From Rhodococcus jostii RHA1 (GTDB lineage: Bacteria > Actinomycetota > Actinomycetes > Mycobacteriales > Mycobacteriaceae): a DNA stretch of 64,000 nt. Where the stretch lies: positions 496,001 through 560,000 of the forward strand of contig NC_008269.1 in assembly GCF_000014565.1 (NCBI RefSeq). The letters run 5' to 3'. The notes beneath the pieces are model-generated. The model made no database searches, had not been told where the DNA came from, and saw nothing but the letters and a program-made list of their open reading frames with translations. Positions 17,430 through 27,226 of this stretch are shown here, one piece after another; within the stretch, counting starts at the first letter, position 1, and each line of letters begins with the position of its first letter. The translations under genes and the position numbers were made by a program.

Positions 17430-18995
17430 GTGCGGTCGGGGGACGCGGACACGACGCGTCGCCCGACCGCCCGGCCTGGCATGCCACTGCCCTTGGCCGT
17501 TGCCGCGGTGATCGTGGTCGCCGCATCGTTCATCCCGCTCGGGTACGTGATCGCCGCGAGCGTCGACACGGGCTGGGACACCGCGTCGGCACTGCTGTTC
17601 CGGCCCCGGGTCCGCGAATTGCTCACCAACACCGTGATGCTGGTCGTGGTCACGGTGCCGATCTGCGTCGTCGTCGGTGTCACGGCCGCCTGGCTCGTCG
17701 AGCGCACCCGGGTGTTCGGGGCGAAGGTGTGGGCGGTGCTCCTCGCGGCGCCCCTGGCCGTGCCGGCGTTCGTGAACAGCTATTCGTGGGTGACGGCGAT
17801 TCCCTCCCTCGGCGGGCTGCACGGCGGTGTCCTCATCGCGACCCTGTCGTATTTCCCGCTCGTCTACATACCCGCGGCGGCGACGCTGCGCCGGCTGGAC
17901 CCGGCCGTCGAGGAATCGGCGCGGGCCCTCGGCGTGGGCCCGTGGGCGGTGTTCTTCCGCGTCGTGGTGCCGCAGCTGCGCCTGGCCATCGCGGGTGGGG
18001 CGCTGTTGGTTTCGCTGCACCTTCTCGCCGAATACGGGGCGTTCGTGTTCATCCGGTTCGACACGTTCACGACGGCGATCTTCGAGCAGTACCAGTCCAC
18101 CTTCAACGGGGCCGCGGCGACCATGCTCGCCGGGGTCCTGGTGCTGCTGTGCCTGACCCTGCTGGTGACCGAATCGGTCGTCCGCGGCAGCGCCCGGTAC
18201 GCCCGGATCGGGTCGGGTGCGGCGCGGCGGGCCGTCCCCGCCGAGCTCGGCTGGCGGTATTCGCCGATCGTGCTGCTGTTCCTCGGGGTGCTGATCGCGG
18301 CGTCCGTCGGTGTCCCGGTGATAAGTGTCCTGCGCTGGCTTGTCATCGGCGGGAGCACGGTCTGGGAACTGGATACCGTTGCCGCCGCGCTGGTCCAGAC
18401 CCTGGGATTCGGCATCGCCGGTGCCGTCGTGACGTGTGTGCTCGCGTTCCCGATCGCCTGGATCTCGATCCGCCATCGCGGCCGGTTCAGCCGGTTCCTC
18501 GAGGGCGGCACATACATCTCGAGTTCGCTGCCCGGCATTGTGGTGGCGCTGGCGTTGGTCACCGTCTCCATCCGCTATCTCCATCCGCTCTACCAGACGG
18601 TCACCGTCGTGATCGCGGCCTACGCGCTGCTCTTCCTGCCGCGCGCGCTGATCAATCTGCGGGCCGGGCTCGCGCAGGCGCCCGTCGGGCTGGAGGAGGC
18701 GGCGCAGTCGCTGGGGGTCTCTCCGCTGTCGGCCTTCTTCCGGGTGACGCTGCCACTGGCCGCCCCGGCGACGGCGGCGGGCGGGGCGTTGGTGTTCCTG
18801 GGGATCGTGAACGAACTGACCGCCACCCTCCTGCTGGCCCCGACCGGTACCCGCACCCTGTCCATGCAGTTCTGGTCGTTGAGCAGCGAGATCGACTACG
18901 CCGGTGCCGCACCGTACGCGTTCATCATGATCGTGCTGTCGCTGCCGATGACGTACGTGCTCTTCTCCCAGTCGAAAAAGGTAGCGGGACTATGA
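17430..18995 (+). CDS. Ferric-iron ABC transporter permease (fused type)
   Basis: A 521-residue membrane protein with about 12 helices arranged as two tandem binding-protein-dependent permease domains. Each has an EAA-like loop: EESARALGVGPWAVFFRVVVP and EEAAQSLGVSPLSAFFRVTLP. This duplicated layout is typical of FbpB-type iron(III) permeases. GTG 17430 is 21 bp after the binding-protein stop, and the ATPase ATG overlaps its stop codon (ATGA). Confidence 0.85.
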   Translation: MRSGDADTTRRPTARPGMPLPLAVAAVIVVAASFIPLGYVIAASVDTGWDTASALLFRPRVRELLTNTVMLVVVTVPICVVVGVTAAWLVERTRVFGAKVWAVLLAAPLAVPAFVNSYSWVTAIPSLGGLHGGVLIATLSYFPLVYIPAAATLRRLDPAVEESARALGVGPWAVFFRVVVPQLRLAIAGGALLVSLHLLAEYGAFVFIRFDTFTTAIFEQYQSTFNGAAATMLAGVLVLLCLTLLVTESVVRGSARYARIGSGAARRAVPAELGWRYSPIVLLFLGVLIAASVGVPVISVLRWLVIGGSTVWELDTVAAALVQTLGFGIAGAVVTCVLAFPIAWISIRHRGRFSRFLEGGTYISSSLPGIVVALALVTVSIRYLHPLYQTVTVVIAAYALLFLPRALINLRAGLAQAPVGLEEAAQSLGVSPLSAFFRVTLPLAAPATAAGGALVFLGIVNELTATLLLAPTGTRTLSMQFWSLSSEIDYAGAAPYAFIMIVLSLPMTYVLFSQSKKVAGL

Positions 18996-20032
18996 CATAC
19001 GCACTCGAAGTGGACGGCGTCGACAAGTCGTTCGGCGGGGCGACGATCCTCCGCGGGGTCGCGTTCGCGGTCGAGCCGGGATCGACCACGGCAATCGTCG
19101 GCCCGTCCGGCTGCGGCAAGACCACCCTGCTCCGCCTGATCGCGGGTTTCGAGAAGCCGGACGCCGGCACCATCGCACTGGCCGGCCGGGTCGTCGCGGG
19201 TGGTGGTTGGACGCCCGCGCACCGGCGGTCGGTGGGGTACGTCGCCCAGGACGGTGCGCTGTTCCCGCACGCCACGGTCGGCGCGAACGTCGGGTTCGGG
19301 CTGCCCCGCCGGGCCCGCACCCCGGCGAGGATCGCCGAGCTACTCGAGATGGTCTCGCTCGACCCGTCCTTCGCGGTCCGGCGACCCGACCAGCTGTCGG
19401 GTGGGCAGCAGCAGCGGGTGGCACTTGCGCGGGCGCTGGCCCGGGAACCCGAACTCATGCTGCTCGACGAACCGTTCTCCGCGCTGGACGCCGGCCTGCG
19501 GGCGAACACCCGGAGGATCGTCGCCGACGTCCTCGCGAAGGCGGCGATCACCACCATCCTCGTCACCCACGATCAGCCCGAGGCGTTGTCGTTCGCCGGC
19601 CGGGTTGCGGTGATGAGCGCGGGCCGGCTCGCCCAGATCGGCACCCCGCGCGAAATCTATTCCACCCCCATCGACGTCGCCACTGCGGAATTCATCGGCG
19701 ACGCCGTCGTGCTGTCGGCGCACGTCGACGGTGGTCGGGCCCACTGCGCCCTCGGCGACGTGGCCGTGGCATCGAACGGCGTCCACGGCAACGCCCGAGT
19801 GATGTTGCGGCCGGAGCAGATCGAGGTGACCACGGATGGTGCCGGTATGTCCGGGACGGTCGTCGACGTCGAGTACCTCGGGTCCGAGATGTTGCTCGGT
19901 ATCCGCCTCGACACCGGGGACGGGGAGGTGCCCGAACGGGTCACCGTGCGCCGCTTCGGCGCCACCGCCCTCACCCCCGGCGACCGTGTCGGCATCCGCG
20001 TCCTCGGGCAGGCCGTGGCGTACGACATATGA
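18992..20032 (+). CDS. Ferric-iron ABC transporter ATP-binding protein
   Basis: A 346-residue nucleotide-binding subunit: Walker A GPSGCGKT (37-44), signature LSGGQQQ (135-141), Walker B LMLLDEP with Glu160, and the H-loop THDQPEAL. A C-terminal TOBE-like domain (about 250-345) is typical of FbpC/PotA-type ATPases. It overlaps the permease by 4 bp and is followed by a hairpin terminator. Confidence 0.9.
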   Translation: MTYALEVDGVDKSFGGATILRGVAFAVEPGSTTAIVGPSGCGKTTLLRLIAGFEKPDAGTIALAGRVVAGGGWTPAHRRSVGYVAQDGALFPHATVGANVGFGLPRRARTPARIAELLEMVSLDPSFAVRRPDQLSGGQQQRVALARALAREPELMLLDEPFSALDAGLRANTRRIVADVLAKAAITTILVTHDQPEALSFAGRVAVMSAGRLAQIGTPREIYSTPIDVATAEFIGDAVVLSAHVDGGRAHCALGDVAVASNGVHGNARVMLRPEQIEVTTDGAGMSGTVVDVEYLGSEMLLGIRLDTGDGEVPERVTVRRFGATALTPGDRVGIRVLGQAVAYDI

Positions 20033-20073
20033 GAGCCGCCCGAACGCGAACCTCCGATACCGGGACAGCGTGG

Positions 20074-20100
20074 CGTCCATCGGGTAGCACTCGATGGACG
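20074..20100 (+). terminator. Hairpin after the iron transporter operon
   Basis: CGTCCATCG pairs with CGATGGACG around a 9-base loop. No T-run follows, as is common in actinobacteria. Confidence 0.55.
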
Positions 20101-20225
20101 GACGGCGGCGAATGCATGGCCAGCGAGAACGAAACAAACTGGACACGACCAGCGAGGTGTGTTGCCGCACATTCTGTTTGGTTCAAATTGTCCGATTAGC
20201 CCGGGATGTCCGGTAACGGGCTCGC

Positions 20226-20259
20226 TCTCAGCGAATTCTCAACGAGGATCGCGTATGGT
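20226..20259 (+). promoter_or_regulatory. PhoP-like box and promoter, methyltransferase/NRPS
   Basis: TCTCAGC (20226) GAAT TCTCAAC (20237), then -10 TATGGT at 20254. The second repeat starts 17 bp before the -10, the spacing found throughout the window. The first credible start codon is about 250 bp downstream, so the mRNA would have a long leader containing the 64-bp repeat. Confidence 0.65.
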
Positions 20260-20377
20260 CGGTCAGCCATCTCCGTGGATACAGCGAAAATCCCTGCCCC
20301 GCAGCGTCGGAATCGAGCCGCAACGAATTTTCGGGCGGGTTCCGTCCGGGTTGTCGATGATCACCCTTCCGCCTGTT

Positions 20378-20441
20378 CCGTGGTCCATCAGGATCCAGAT
20401 GGTGAGGTTTGGCATCTTGTATGTAGCATCGTTTTCTTGGA
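20378..20441 (+). repeat. Second copy of the iron-promoter segment
   Basis: Matches 16262-16325, including TAGCAT (20424-20429). Only the left half of the iron box survives here (AGGTTTGGC), so iron control is less certain. It lies 68 bp before the chosen methyltransferase start and is a second possible promoter for that gene. Confidence 0.65.
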
Positions 20442-20508
20442 GACGATCTTCCGCGACAGTTGGAACCACAGCCGTGCTTGGGGCGTCAGGTTGAGGGTCG
20501 TCGACGAA

Positions 20509-21291
20509 ATGCCGAGGTCAAAGGGTGTTGGTGCTCACGCCGTGGCGTGGGTGGTCAAGCGCATGTTGTGGAGTTTGTATAAGTTCCATCGGCGCTCGGA
20601 ACGACCTCTGGAGCGGAGTCTGGACAGTGAAAAGGAGGCTCCGGTGCTGGTGCGACTCCCGGGCGTATACCCCGCGCAGCATGATTCATGGGCGTTGGTC
20701 GAGGCTCTGAAACAGGAGACTCTCGGGTCCGATTCCCGAGTGTTGGATCTGTGTGCCGGAACCGGGGTGCTCAGTGTCTGCGCCGTCAAGCAGGGTGCTG
20801 GGCGGGTGACGGCGGTCGACGTGTCGCGGCGCGCGTTCGCTACTACGTGGATCAATGCCCGGCTGCACCGTCGTTCGGTGCGAGTGGTGCGCGGCGATCT
20901 CACCGAGCCTGTCCGCAGCGAACGTTTCGATCTGGTGGTGTCCAATCCGCCTTACGTCCCCGCCGAGACTGCAGGGCTGCCCTACAGCGGGGTCGCTCGA
21001 TCCTGGGATGCGGGCACCGACGGTCGCGCGGTACTCGACCGGATCTGCGTGCAGGTCCCGGACGTTCTCAAGGCCGGCGGGGTGCTGCTGCTCGTGCAGT
21101 CCTCGTTGAGTGGGATCGGGAAGTCCCAGACGATGCTCGAAGAACGGGGTCTGCGTGTGGATGTCGTGTCGCGGGTCGAGGTCCCCTTCGGCCCGGTTCT
21201 CGCCGCGCGCCGGGACATGCTGACCCAGCGTGGAGTGATCGGTCCCGGGCAGCGCAGTGAAGAGCTTGTCGTGCTGCGGGCGGTCAGGTGA
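20509..21291 (+). CDS. HemK/PrmC-like class I methyltransferase
   Basis: A SAM-dependent methyltransferase of about 260 residues with motif I VLDLCAGTGVLSV and the NPPY tetrapeptide (VVSNPPYVPAE), characteristic of N-methylation of Gln/Asn or nucleobases. An RLPGVYPAQHDS segment precedes it, as in small HemK2-like actinobacterial proteins. The start is uncertain (ATG 20509 or 20563; the frame is open to 20206). It precedes the NRPS by 130 bp in the same direction; whether it modifies the NRPS product is unknown. Confidence 0.7.
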   Translation: MPRSKGVGAHAVAWVVKRMLWSLYKFHRRSERPLERSLDSEKEAPVLVRLPGVYPAQHDSWALVEALKQETLGSDSRVLDLCAGTGVLSVCAVKQGAGRVTAVDVSRRAFATTWINARLHRRSVRVVRGDLTEPVRSERFDLVVSNPPYVPAETAGLPYSGVARSWDAGTDGRAVLDRICVQVPDVLKAGGVLLLVQSSLSGIGKSQTMLEERGLRVDVVSRVEVPFGPVLAARRDMLTQRGVIGPGQRSEELVVLRAVR

Positions 21292-21421
21292 GGGGCCCTG
21301 CGGGTTCCGGCGCCCGGACCGTGACTGCCCGCTCATGGCCTCGAGCCGAGGACACCTCATCCCCGGCACCGACCAGTGCGAGTAGTGACGGACCAGATAC
21401 GACGCGAATCGCGAGGCGGAT

Positions 21422-24400
21422 GTGATCTCCGGTACCAACCTGCCGGAGCCGGGGCACGCACAAGTAATCCCCCTGACGGCGGCGCAGCGCTCCATCTGGT
21501 TCGCCCAGCAACTCACCCCCGACGTCCCGTACGTCATCGCCCAGTATGTGGAGCTTCGCGGGCCGGTCGACCTCGAACGGTTGGCCGGGGCGAGCGAGCG
21601 GGCACGCCGCGAACTCGGCGGCGGATTCATCCGGCTGGTCGACGTCGACGGGCACCCGCACCAGCTCCTGGGCACCACGTCGGTGAAACCGGTGCCCATT
21701 GTCGACTTTCGTGGCGGCTCCATCGAGGCGGCCCAGGCGTGGATGCGGGACGAGAGCGCCGCGCCCATCGACATGTACGGCGAGTCGCTGATCGTCTCGC
21801 ACATCCTGCACCTGGCTGACGAGCACTACTACTGGTATTCGCGCGCCCACCACATCGCGCTGGACGGGTATGCGGCGATGATGTCGATGCGCCGGGCGGC
21901 CGAACTGTACGTCACCGCCATCGACGGCATCGACGCGCCGCAGCGCCAGGTCATCGACCCGGAACGGATCCTGCTCGAGGATGCGGACTATCGCGCCTCC
22001 CCCCGGTTCGGTCGCGATCGTGACTACTGGCAACACCAGGTGCGTGAGCTTCCCCCCGTGGTCAGCCTCAGCCCGCAGACAGCTGCACCGGGCGCCACGG
22101 TTCGGGTGACCGGGGATTCCCTTCCTCTGGAGCCTTCGACCCGGGGACTCGCGCCCGGGACCGGCCATAATCCGACGGCGCTGATCGTGGCCGCCTTCGC
22201 GGCGTATCTCGCCCGGTTGACCGGTGCCGACGATGTCGTTCTGTCACTGCCCGTTTCTGCACGCACATCGGCCCGGCTCCGGGCGGCGGGTGGTTCGGTA
22301 TCGAACGTTCTTCCGCTGCGGCTCGAGGGAATCGGAGCTACCACGGTGGGCGGCGCGATCGGGGTGGCCAGAGCCGCGTTGACGGCAGCACTGCGCCATC
22401 AACGGTATCGCCGTGAGGATATTGGGCGGGAGATGGGCTCGGAGGGAAACGGTCTCGCGCATTTCGGACCGGTACTCAACCTCATGCTGTTCAGGCAGGA
22501 GATCACCCTCGGCGCGGTGACCGGCCGCGTGCGGGTGTTGACCACCGGGCCGACCGCGGATCTGGCGGTCAACATTTACCCCGGGCTGTCGGATTCGCTT
22601 GCCCGGATCGATTTCGAGGGCAGTCCGGCACTGTATGACGAAGCTGAGCTGGCCAGCCATCACCGCCGATTCACTACCTTCCTCACATCGTTCGCCGCGG
22701 CGACCGCGGCGGATCTCCCGGTCGCCGATCTCGACGTCTTCGCCCCGGGTGAACGCGAAGAGTTCGTGCCGGCCAGCGGTCTGCCGGACAGCGATCCGAT
22801 CACGCTCGATCGACTTCTCACCGCGATGGTCGAGTCCCATTCGGAGGCCATCGCGGTCCGCGACCGTGGACGTGCGGTGTCCTATGCCGAACTCGACTGC
22901 CGCGCCAACCAGGTCGCCGCGGCCCTGATCGGGCAGGGAATCGGACCGGAAGACCTGGTTGCGGTAGCGGCGGCGAGGTCGTACGAGTCGGTCCTGGCAC
23001 TGTGGTCGGTCGCGAAGACCGGCGCCGCGTATGTGCCCGTCGATCCGACTCATCCGGCCGATCGGATCGAGTACACGCTCGGCGACTGCGGCGCCGCGGT
23101 CGGGCTCACCGTGTCCACCGAGATCGGGCATCTGCCCGATAACGTCCGGTGGCTGATCCTCGACGACGACACTGCCACGTGCGGTGATCCCGGGCCGGGG
23201 TGTGCGGCAGTGGCGGACCTACACCGTGTCCGTTCGCTGCTCATCGAGCACCCCGCGTATGTGATCTACACTTCCGGGTCCACCGGCCGGCCCAAGGGTG
23301 TGGTCGTCACCCACCAGGGTCTGGCGAATCTGGCCCAGGAGATCCGCGACAACTACGCGGTCTCCGCACGCTCGCGCGTCCTGCATTTCGCCTCCCCCAG
23401 CTTCGACACCGCGCTGGTCGAGGTCCTCGCCGCAGCCATCTCGGGTGCCACACTGGTGGTGGCCCCGCCGGAGGTGTACGGCGGGCAGGAATTGGCGGCG
23501 CTTCTGCGCGACGAACGCATCACCCATCTGCTGTCGACACCGTCGGCGTTGGCGACCGTGGACCCGACGGGGCTCGACGACATACAGCTCGCGCTGGTCG
23601 GCGGCGAAGTGTGCCCGCTGGAGTTGGTGCGGCGCTGGGCCGGCGGCCGGACGATGCGCAACGCCTACGGGCCCACCGAAACCACCTGCAGCGTCACCCT
23701 GACCGACCCGATCACTGCGCAGCACGCAGTGACGATCGGATCCCTCATGCGCGGGGTGAGCGCCGTGGTGCTCGACCACCGACTGCGCCCGCTGCCGCCG
23801 GGCGCGGCGGGCGAGCTCTACCTCGCCACCGCGGGGGTGGCCCGCGGCTACCATCAGCGGCCCGCACTGACCGGATCACGGTTCGTCGCCAACCCGTTCG
23901 GCAAACCCGGCTCCCGCCTGTTCCGCACCGGCGACCGGGTCCGCTGGACCGGCGAGCGGACCCTCAAATTCTTGGGCCGCACCGACGGACAGGTCAAGAT
24001 CCGCGGGTTCCGCATCGAACTCGGCGAGATCAACGCCGCATTGCACCGAAATGACGACGTCACCTTCGCCACCACCGTGGTGCAGCAGAACCCGGCCGGT
24101 GACCCGGTTCTCGTGTCCTACATCATGCTTCGACCCGAGGCGGCAACCACACCGGGAACTCTGAAAACGGAAGTGGCCCAATTCCTGCCGGACTACATGA
24201 TTCCCGCATCGATCATGGTCCTGGACGCGGTTCCGCTGACGCCGACCAAGAAGCTCGACCGCGGCGCCCTTCCTGCGCCCGTGTTCGGCTCCTCCCCGGC
24301 ATCTCGCCGTGACCCGGCGACGGCAGCCGAACGCAGTGTCGCCAACGTGTTCGCCCGAATACTCGCCGTGCCCGCGGTGGGGGCGGACGATTCGTTCTTC

Positions 24401-25882
24401 GACCTCGGCGGAGACTCTCTGTCGGCCACCCGGGTGGTCGCGGTGATCAACGCCGAACAGGGCACCTCGCTGGGGGTGCGGGAACTCTTCGACACGCCCA
24501 CCGTGGCGGCGCTCGCGCAGGTAGTCACCGACGCCGGCCACCCCGACGGCGAACGTGCACCCCGACCGCAGTTGCGTGCCGTGACGGTGCCCGATCGCGT
24601 GCCGTTGTCGCCGTCGCAACAGTTCATCGACCGCACCGTCACTACACCCGCGTTGTTCAACATTCCCTTCACGGTCAGGGTGGTCGGGGAACTCGACACC
24701 GATGCCCTGCGGCTGGCCACCGCCGATGTTCTCGAGCGCCATCGATCGTTGCGAACGGTGTTCCCCGACTCCCCCACCGGGCCGTACCAGCGGGTGCTCG
24801 ACGTCGCTGACGCCCTCCCCGATCTCACCCCCGTGAAGATCCCGGCCCGGGACGCCGAGGAACCGATAGCGCGTCTCCTCGAGACCGGGTTCGATGTGCG
24901 CGAGCAACCGCCGCTGCGCGCTGGGATCTTCGCGCTGACCCCTCGCGAGCACGTCCTTGCGTGCGTCATTCACCACATCGCGGCGGACGGCTGGTCGTTG
25001 GCGTTGTTGGCGCGCGATCTCGTCGTCGCGTATACCGCCCGCGCCGCGGGCGCAGCCGCGGTGTGGGGACCCGCCGAGGTGCAGTACTCGCAGTACAGTG
25101 TGTGGCGGCGCGAACTCCTCGGCGCCGAGTCCGACCCCGAGAGCCTCGCATCGCGGCAAATTGCCTACTGGAAAACGGAATTGGCGGGTCTTCCCGGCGA
25201 ACTCCCGCTACCCACCGACCGCCCGCGACCACACAAGTGGTCATACGGGGCTGGACGCGAGAGCTTTCAGATCGATCAACGCACTCACCGCGCCCTGCTG
25301 ACCCTCGTCCACCATCAGCACGCCTCGTTGTTCACTGCGCTGCGTTCGGCGGTGGCCATGCTGCTCGTGCGCCTGAGCGGGGACCGCGACATCGCCATCG
25401 GCACCCCCGTCGCGGGCCGCGGGGATCCCGCGCTCGACGACGTGGTGGGCATGTTCGTCAACACCATCGTGCTGCGTACCCGCCTCGACCCGGGCATGAG
25501 TTTCGCCGAGATCATCGACCAGTCCCGCGACGTGGAACTGCGTGCCCTCGCCCAGTCCGAGGTGCAGTTCGAGCGGCTGGTCGAGGTGCTCGATCCGCCC
25601 CGCTCATCGTCTCTGCATCCGTTCTTCCAGGTCGCGTTGTCGCTGAACAACTTCACTCCCGCCACGTTGAATGCCGAGACGTTGCGTTTCGAGATCACCC
25701 CTCGGCCCCTCGGCATCGCGAAATGCGACCTGCACTTCCATTTCACCGAACGCCACGACACCGGCGGGCAACCCGCCGGCATCGACGCCGAGCTGGTGTA
25801 CTCGACGGACCTGTTCGATGCCTCCACCGTCCGGTCGTTCATCGACGGTCTGCAGGCCGTCCTCGCGGAGATCACGCTCTGA
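21422..25882 (+). CDS. Nonribosomal peptide synthetase, C-A-T-C
   Basis: A 1486-residue NRPS. Condensation domain 1 with HHIALDG (143-149); adenylation domain (about 455-950) with TSGSTGRPKG (from residue 617), NAYGPTE and the catalytic-Lys region PTKKLDRG; thiolation domain with GGDS (phosphopantetheine Ser999); condensation domain 2 with HHIAADG (1184-1190), ending after about 440 residues. There is no thioesterase or reductase, so it must hand its product to another protein or release it through the final C domain. The nearby iron promoter hints at a siderophore, but this is inference. Confidence 0.85.
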   Translation: MISGTNLPEPGHAQVIPLTAAQRSIWFAQQLTPDVPYVIAQYVELRGPVDLERLAGASERARRELGGGFIRLVDVDGHPHQLLGTTSVKPVPIVDFRGGSIEAAQAWMRDESAAPIDMYGESLIVSHILHLADEHYYWYSRAHHIALDGYAAMMSMRRAAELYVTAIDGIDAPQRQVIDPERILLEDADYRASPRFGRDRDYWQHQVRELPPVVSLSPQTAAPGATVRVTGDSLPLEPSTRGLAPGTGHNPTALIVAAFAAYLARLTGADDVVLSLPVSARTSARLRAAGGSVSNVLPLRLEGIGATTVGGAIGVARAALTAALRHQRYRREDIGREMGSEGNGLAHFGPVLNLMLFRQEITLGAVTGRVRVLTTGPTADLAVNIYPGLSDSLARIDFEGSPALYDEAELASHHRRFTTFLTSFAAATAADLPVADLDVFAPGEREEFVPASGLPDSDPITLDRLLTAMVESHSEAIAVRDRGRAVSYAELDCRANQVAAALIGQGIGPEDLVAVAAARSYESVLALWSVAKTGAAYVPVDPTHPADRIEYTLGDCGAAVGLTVSTEIGHLPDNVRWLILDDDTATCGDPGPGCAAVADLHRVRSLLIEHPAYVIYTSGSTGRPKGVVVTHQGLANLAQEIRDNYAVSARSRVLHFASPSFDTALVEVLAAAISGATLVVAPPEVYGGQELAALLRDERITHLLSTPSALATVDPTGLDDIQLALVGGEVCPLELVRRWAGGRTMRNAYGPTETTCSVTLTDPITAQHAVTIGSLMRGVSAVVLDHRLRPLPPGAAGELYLATAGVARGYHQRPALTGSRFVANPFGKPGSRLFRTGDRVRWTGERTLKFLGRTDGQVKIRGFRIELGEINAALHRNDDVTFATTVVQQNPAGDPVLVSYIMLRPEAATTPGTLKTEVAQFLPDYMIPASIMVLDAVPLTPTKKLDRGALPAPVFGSSPASRRDPATAAERSVANVFARILAVPAVGADDSFFDLGGDSLSATRVVAVINAEQGTSLGVRELFDTPTVAALAQVVTDAGHPDGERAPRPQLRAVTVPDRVPLSPSQQFIDRTVTTPALFNIPFTVRVVGELDTDALRLATADVLERHRSLRTVFPDSPTGPYQRVLDVADALPDLTPVKIPARDAEEPIARLLETGFDVREQPPLRAGIFALTPREHVLACVIHHIAADGWSLALLARDLVVAYTARAAGAAAVWGPAEVQYSQYSVWRRELLGAESDPESLASRQIAYWKTELAGLPGELPLPTDRPRPHKWSYGAGRESFQIDQRTHRALLTLVHHQHASLFTALRSAVAMLLVRLSGDRDIAIGTPVAGRGDPALDDVVGMFVNTIVLRTRLDPGMSFAEIIDQSRDVELRALAQSEVQFERLVEVLDPPRSSSLHPFFQVALSLNNFTPATLNAETLRFEITPRPLGIAKCDLHFHFTERHDTGGQPAGIDAELVYSTDLFDASTVRSFIDGLQAVLAEITL

Positions 25883-25974
25883 ACTCTGCACGACCCAGGT
25901 CTGCCGCCCACTCCGCACGGCGCGGTCCGAGTCGTGATCGTCGATGGCATGGTTCCATTGGCAGGTTCCTCCGG

Positions 25975-26007
25975 CCTCAGCGCTTTCTCAGCGCCGCCCG
26001 CGATACT
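25975..26007 (+). promoter_or_regulatory. PhoP-like box and leaderless promoter, DUF2231-regulator operon
   Basis: CCTCAGC (25975) GCTT TCTCAGC (25986), -10 GATACT at 26002-26007, then 6 bp to ATG 26014. Spacing to the -10 is 16 here. The position implies the response regulator at 26534 controls its own operon. Confidence 0.75.
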
Positions 26008-26013
26008 GTTGTC

Positions 26014-26490
26014 ATGTCCACTGTCAGCGGCTTGCCCGTCCACGTGCTGCTCGTTCATTTCATCGTGGTCCTGGCTCCACTGACGGCGCTCCTGGTCATC
26101 GGGTGCGGTGTGTGGCCGCCCGCCCGACGGCGGCTCGTCTGGCTCACCCTCGTCCTCGCCGCCGTGATCACCGTGTTGACTCCGCTGACCACCGACGCCG
26201 GCGAATGGCTCGTAAAACACGTCGCTGGGTCGGCTGCCGTGCACACCCACACCGAGTTGGGCGACACGATGATCTACTTCTCCGCCGCCCTTCTCGTGGC
26301 CGCCCTGGCCGTCGCCGCGGTCCATCTCCGCGAGCGAAAGAGCAACCCGTCACGGGCGCTCACACTGGTCGTCGCCGCCCTGTCCATCGTCGTAGCAGCA
26401 GCGACCATTGTTCAGGTCTACCGAATCGGCGAATCGGGTTCACGCGCCGCCTGGGGCGACGTCATCACCACTTCCGACTCCGCCCCGTAA
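26014..26490 (+). CDS. DUF2231-type membrane protein
   Basis: A 158-residue membrane protein with about four helices. It begins GLPVHVLLVHFIVVLAPLTALLVI, where the HxxxxHF-like pattern in helix 1 is a DUF2231 hallmark; a second His-containing loop (HVAGSAAVHTHTELG) follows. Function is unknown; the histidines suggest heme or metal contact (inference). The leaderless promoter fixes the start. The response regulator follows after 43 bp, so it may share the sensory pathway. Confidence 0.75.
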   Translation: MSTVSGLPVHVLLVHFIVVLAPLTALLVIGCGVWPPARRRLVWLTLVLAAVITVLTPLTTDAGEWLVKHVAGSAAVHTHTELGDTMIYFSAALLVAALAVAAVHLRERKSNPSRALTLVVAALSIVVAAATIVQVYRIGESGSRAAWGDVITTSDSAP

Positions 26491-26533
26491 CACCGACCGA
26501 GGAGCAACGGGTGCGACAAGAGGTGACAGTCTG

Positions 26534-27226
26534 ATGAGGGTGCTGGTCGTCGAGGACGAAGCCCGGTTGGCGAGTGTGGTGCGCCGCGGCCTCGAACTCG
26601 AGGGTTTCGTGGTGGTCACCGCCGCCACCGGTGAGGACGGTCTCTGGCGCGCCACCGAGGACACCTTCGATGTGATCGTTCTCGACATCATGCTGCCGGG
26701 AATGAACGGATACGAGATTGTCCGTGCACTTCGCGCCAAGCAGATCTGGACTCCGATTTTGATGCTGACCGCCAAGGACGGTGAGTATGACCAGGCCGAC
26801 GCGTTCGATCTCGGTGCCGATGACTACCTGGTCAAACCGTTCTCTTTCGTGGTTCTCGTCGCCCGCTTGCGCGCGCTGGTGCGCCGCGGCGCACCAGCGC
26901 GTCCGGTGTTGCTCACCGCGGGTGATCTGAGCCTCGACCCGGCGCGGCGACGCGTCATGCGGGGTAACGAAGAGTTGGCCCTGACGCCCCGCGAGTTCGG
27001 GGTTCTCGAGTTCCTGTTGCGTCACCCGGACACTGCCCTGACGAAGGGCGTGATTCTGCGCAACGTGTGGGACGCGCACTACGACGGTGACGAGAATATC
27101 GTCGAGGTGTACATCGGTTATCTCCGCCGGAAGATCGACGCGCCGTTCGGCGCGCACACCATCGATACGGTCCGCGGCGTCGGATATCGGCTCACGACGG
27201 CTCGGCCGGAGTCGCCGGCAGGGTGA
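26534..27226 (+). CDS. OmpR/PhoP-family response regulator
   Basis: A 230-residue regulator: receiver domain (1-115) with acidic pocket EDE, phospho-acceptor Asp51 (VLDIMLPGMNG) and the conserved KPF lysine; C-terminal winged helix (about 130-225) with LTPREFGVLEFLL and the recognition-helix region EVYIGYLRRKI. OmpR-type regulators bind direct repeats with about 11-bp period, exactly what precedes this operon and ten or more others in the window. Its stop overlaps the 3' end of the convergent kinase gene by 35 bp. Confidence 0.9.
   Translation: MRVLVVEDEARLASVVRRGLELEGFVVVTAATGEDGLWRATEDTFDVIVLDIMLPGMNGYEIVRALRAKQIWTPILMLTAKDGEYDQADAFDLGADDYLVKPFSFVVLVARLRALVRRGAPARPVLLTAGDLSLDPARRRVMRGNEELALTPREFGVLEFLLRHPDTALTKGVILRNVWDAHYDGDENIVEVYIGYLRRKIDAPFGAHTIDTVRGVGYRLTTARPESPAG

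Noticed and set aside
17121..18584. Minus-strand open frame of 487 codons
   Set aside because: Antisense to the iron permease; low-complexity Asp/Arg/His sequence with no domain.
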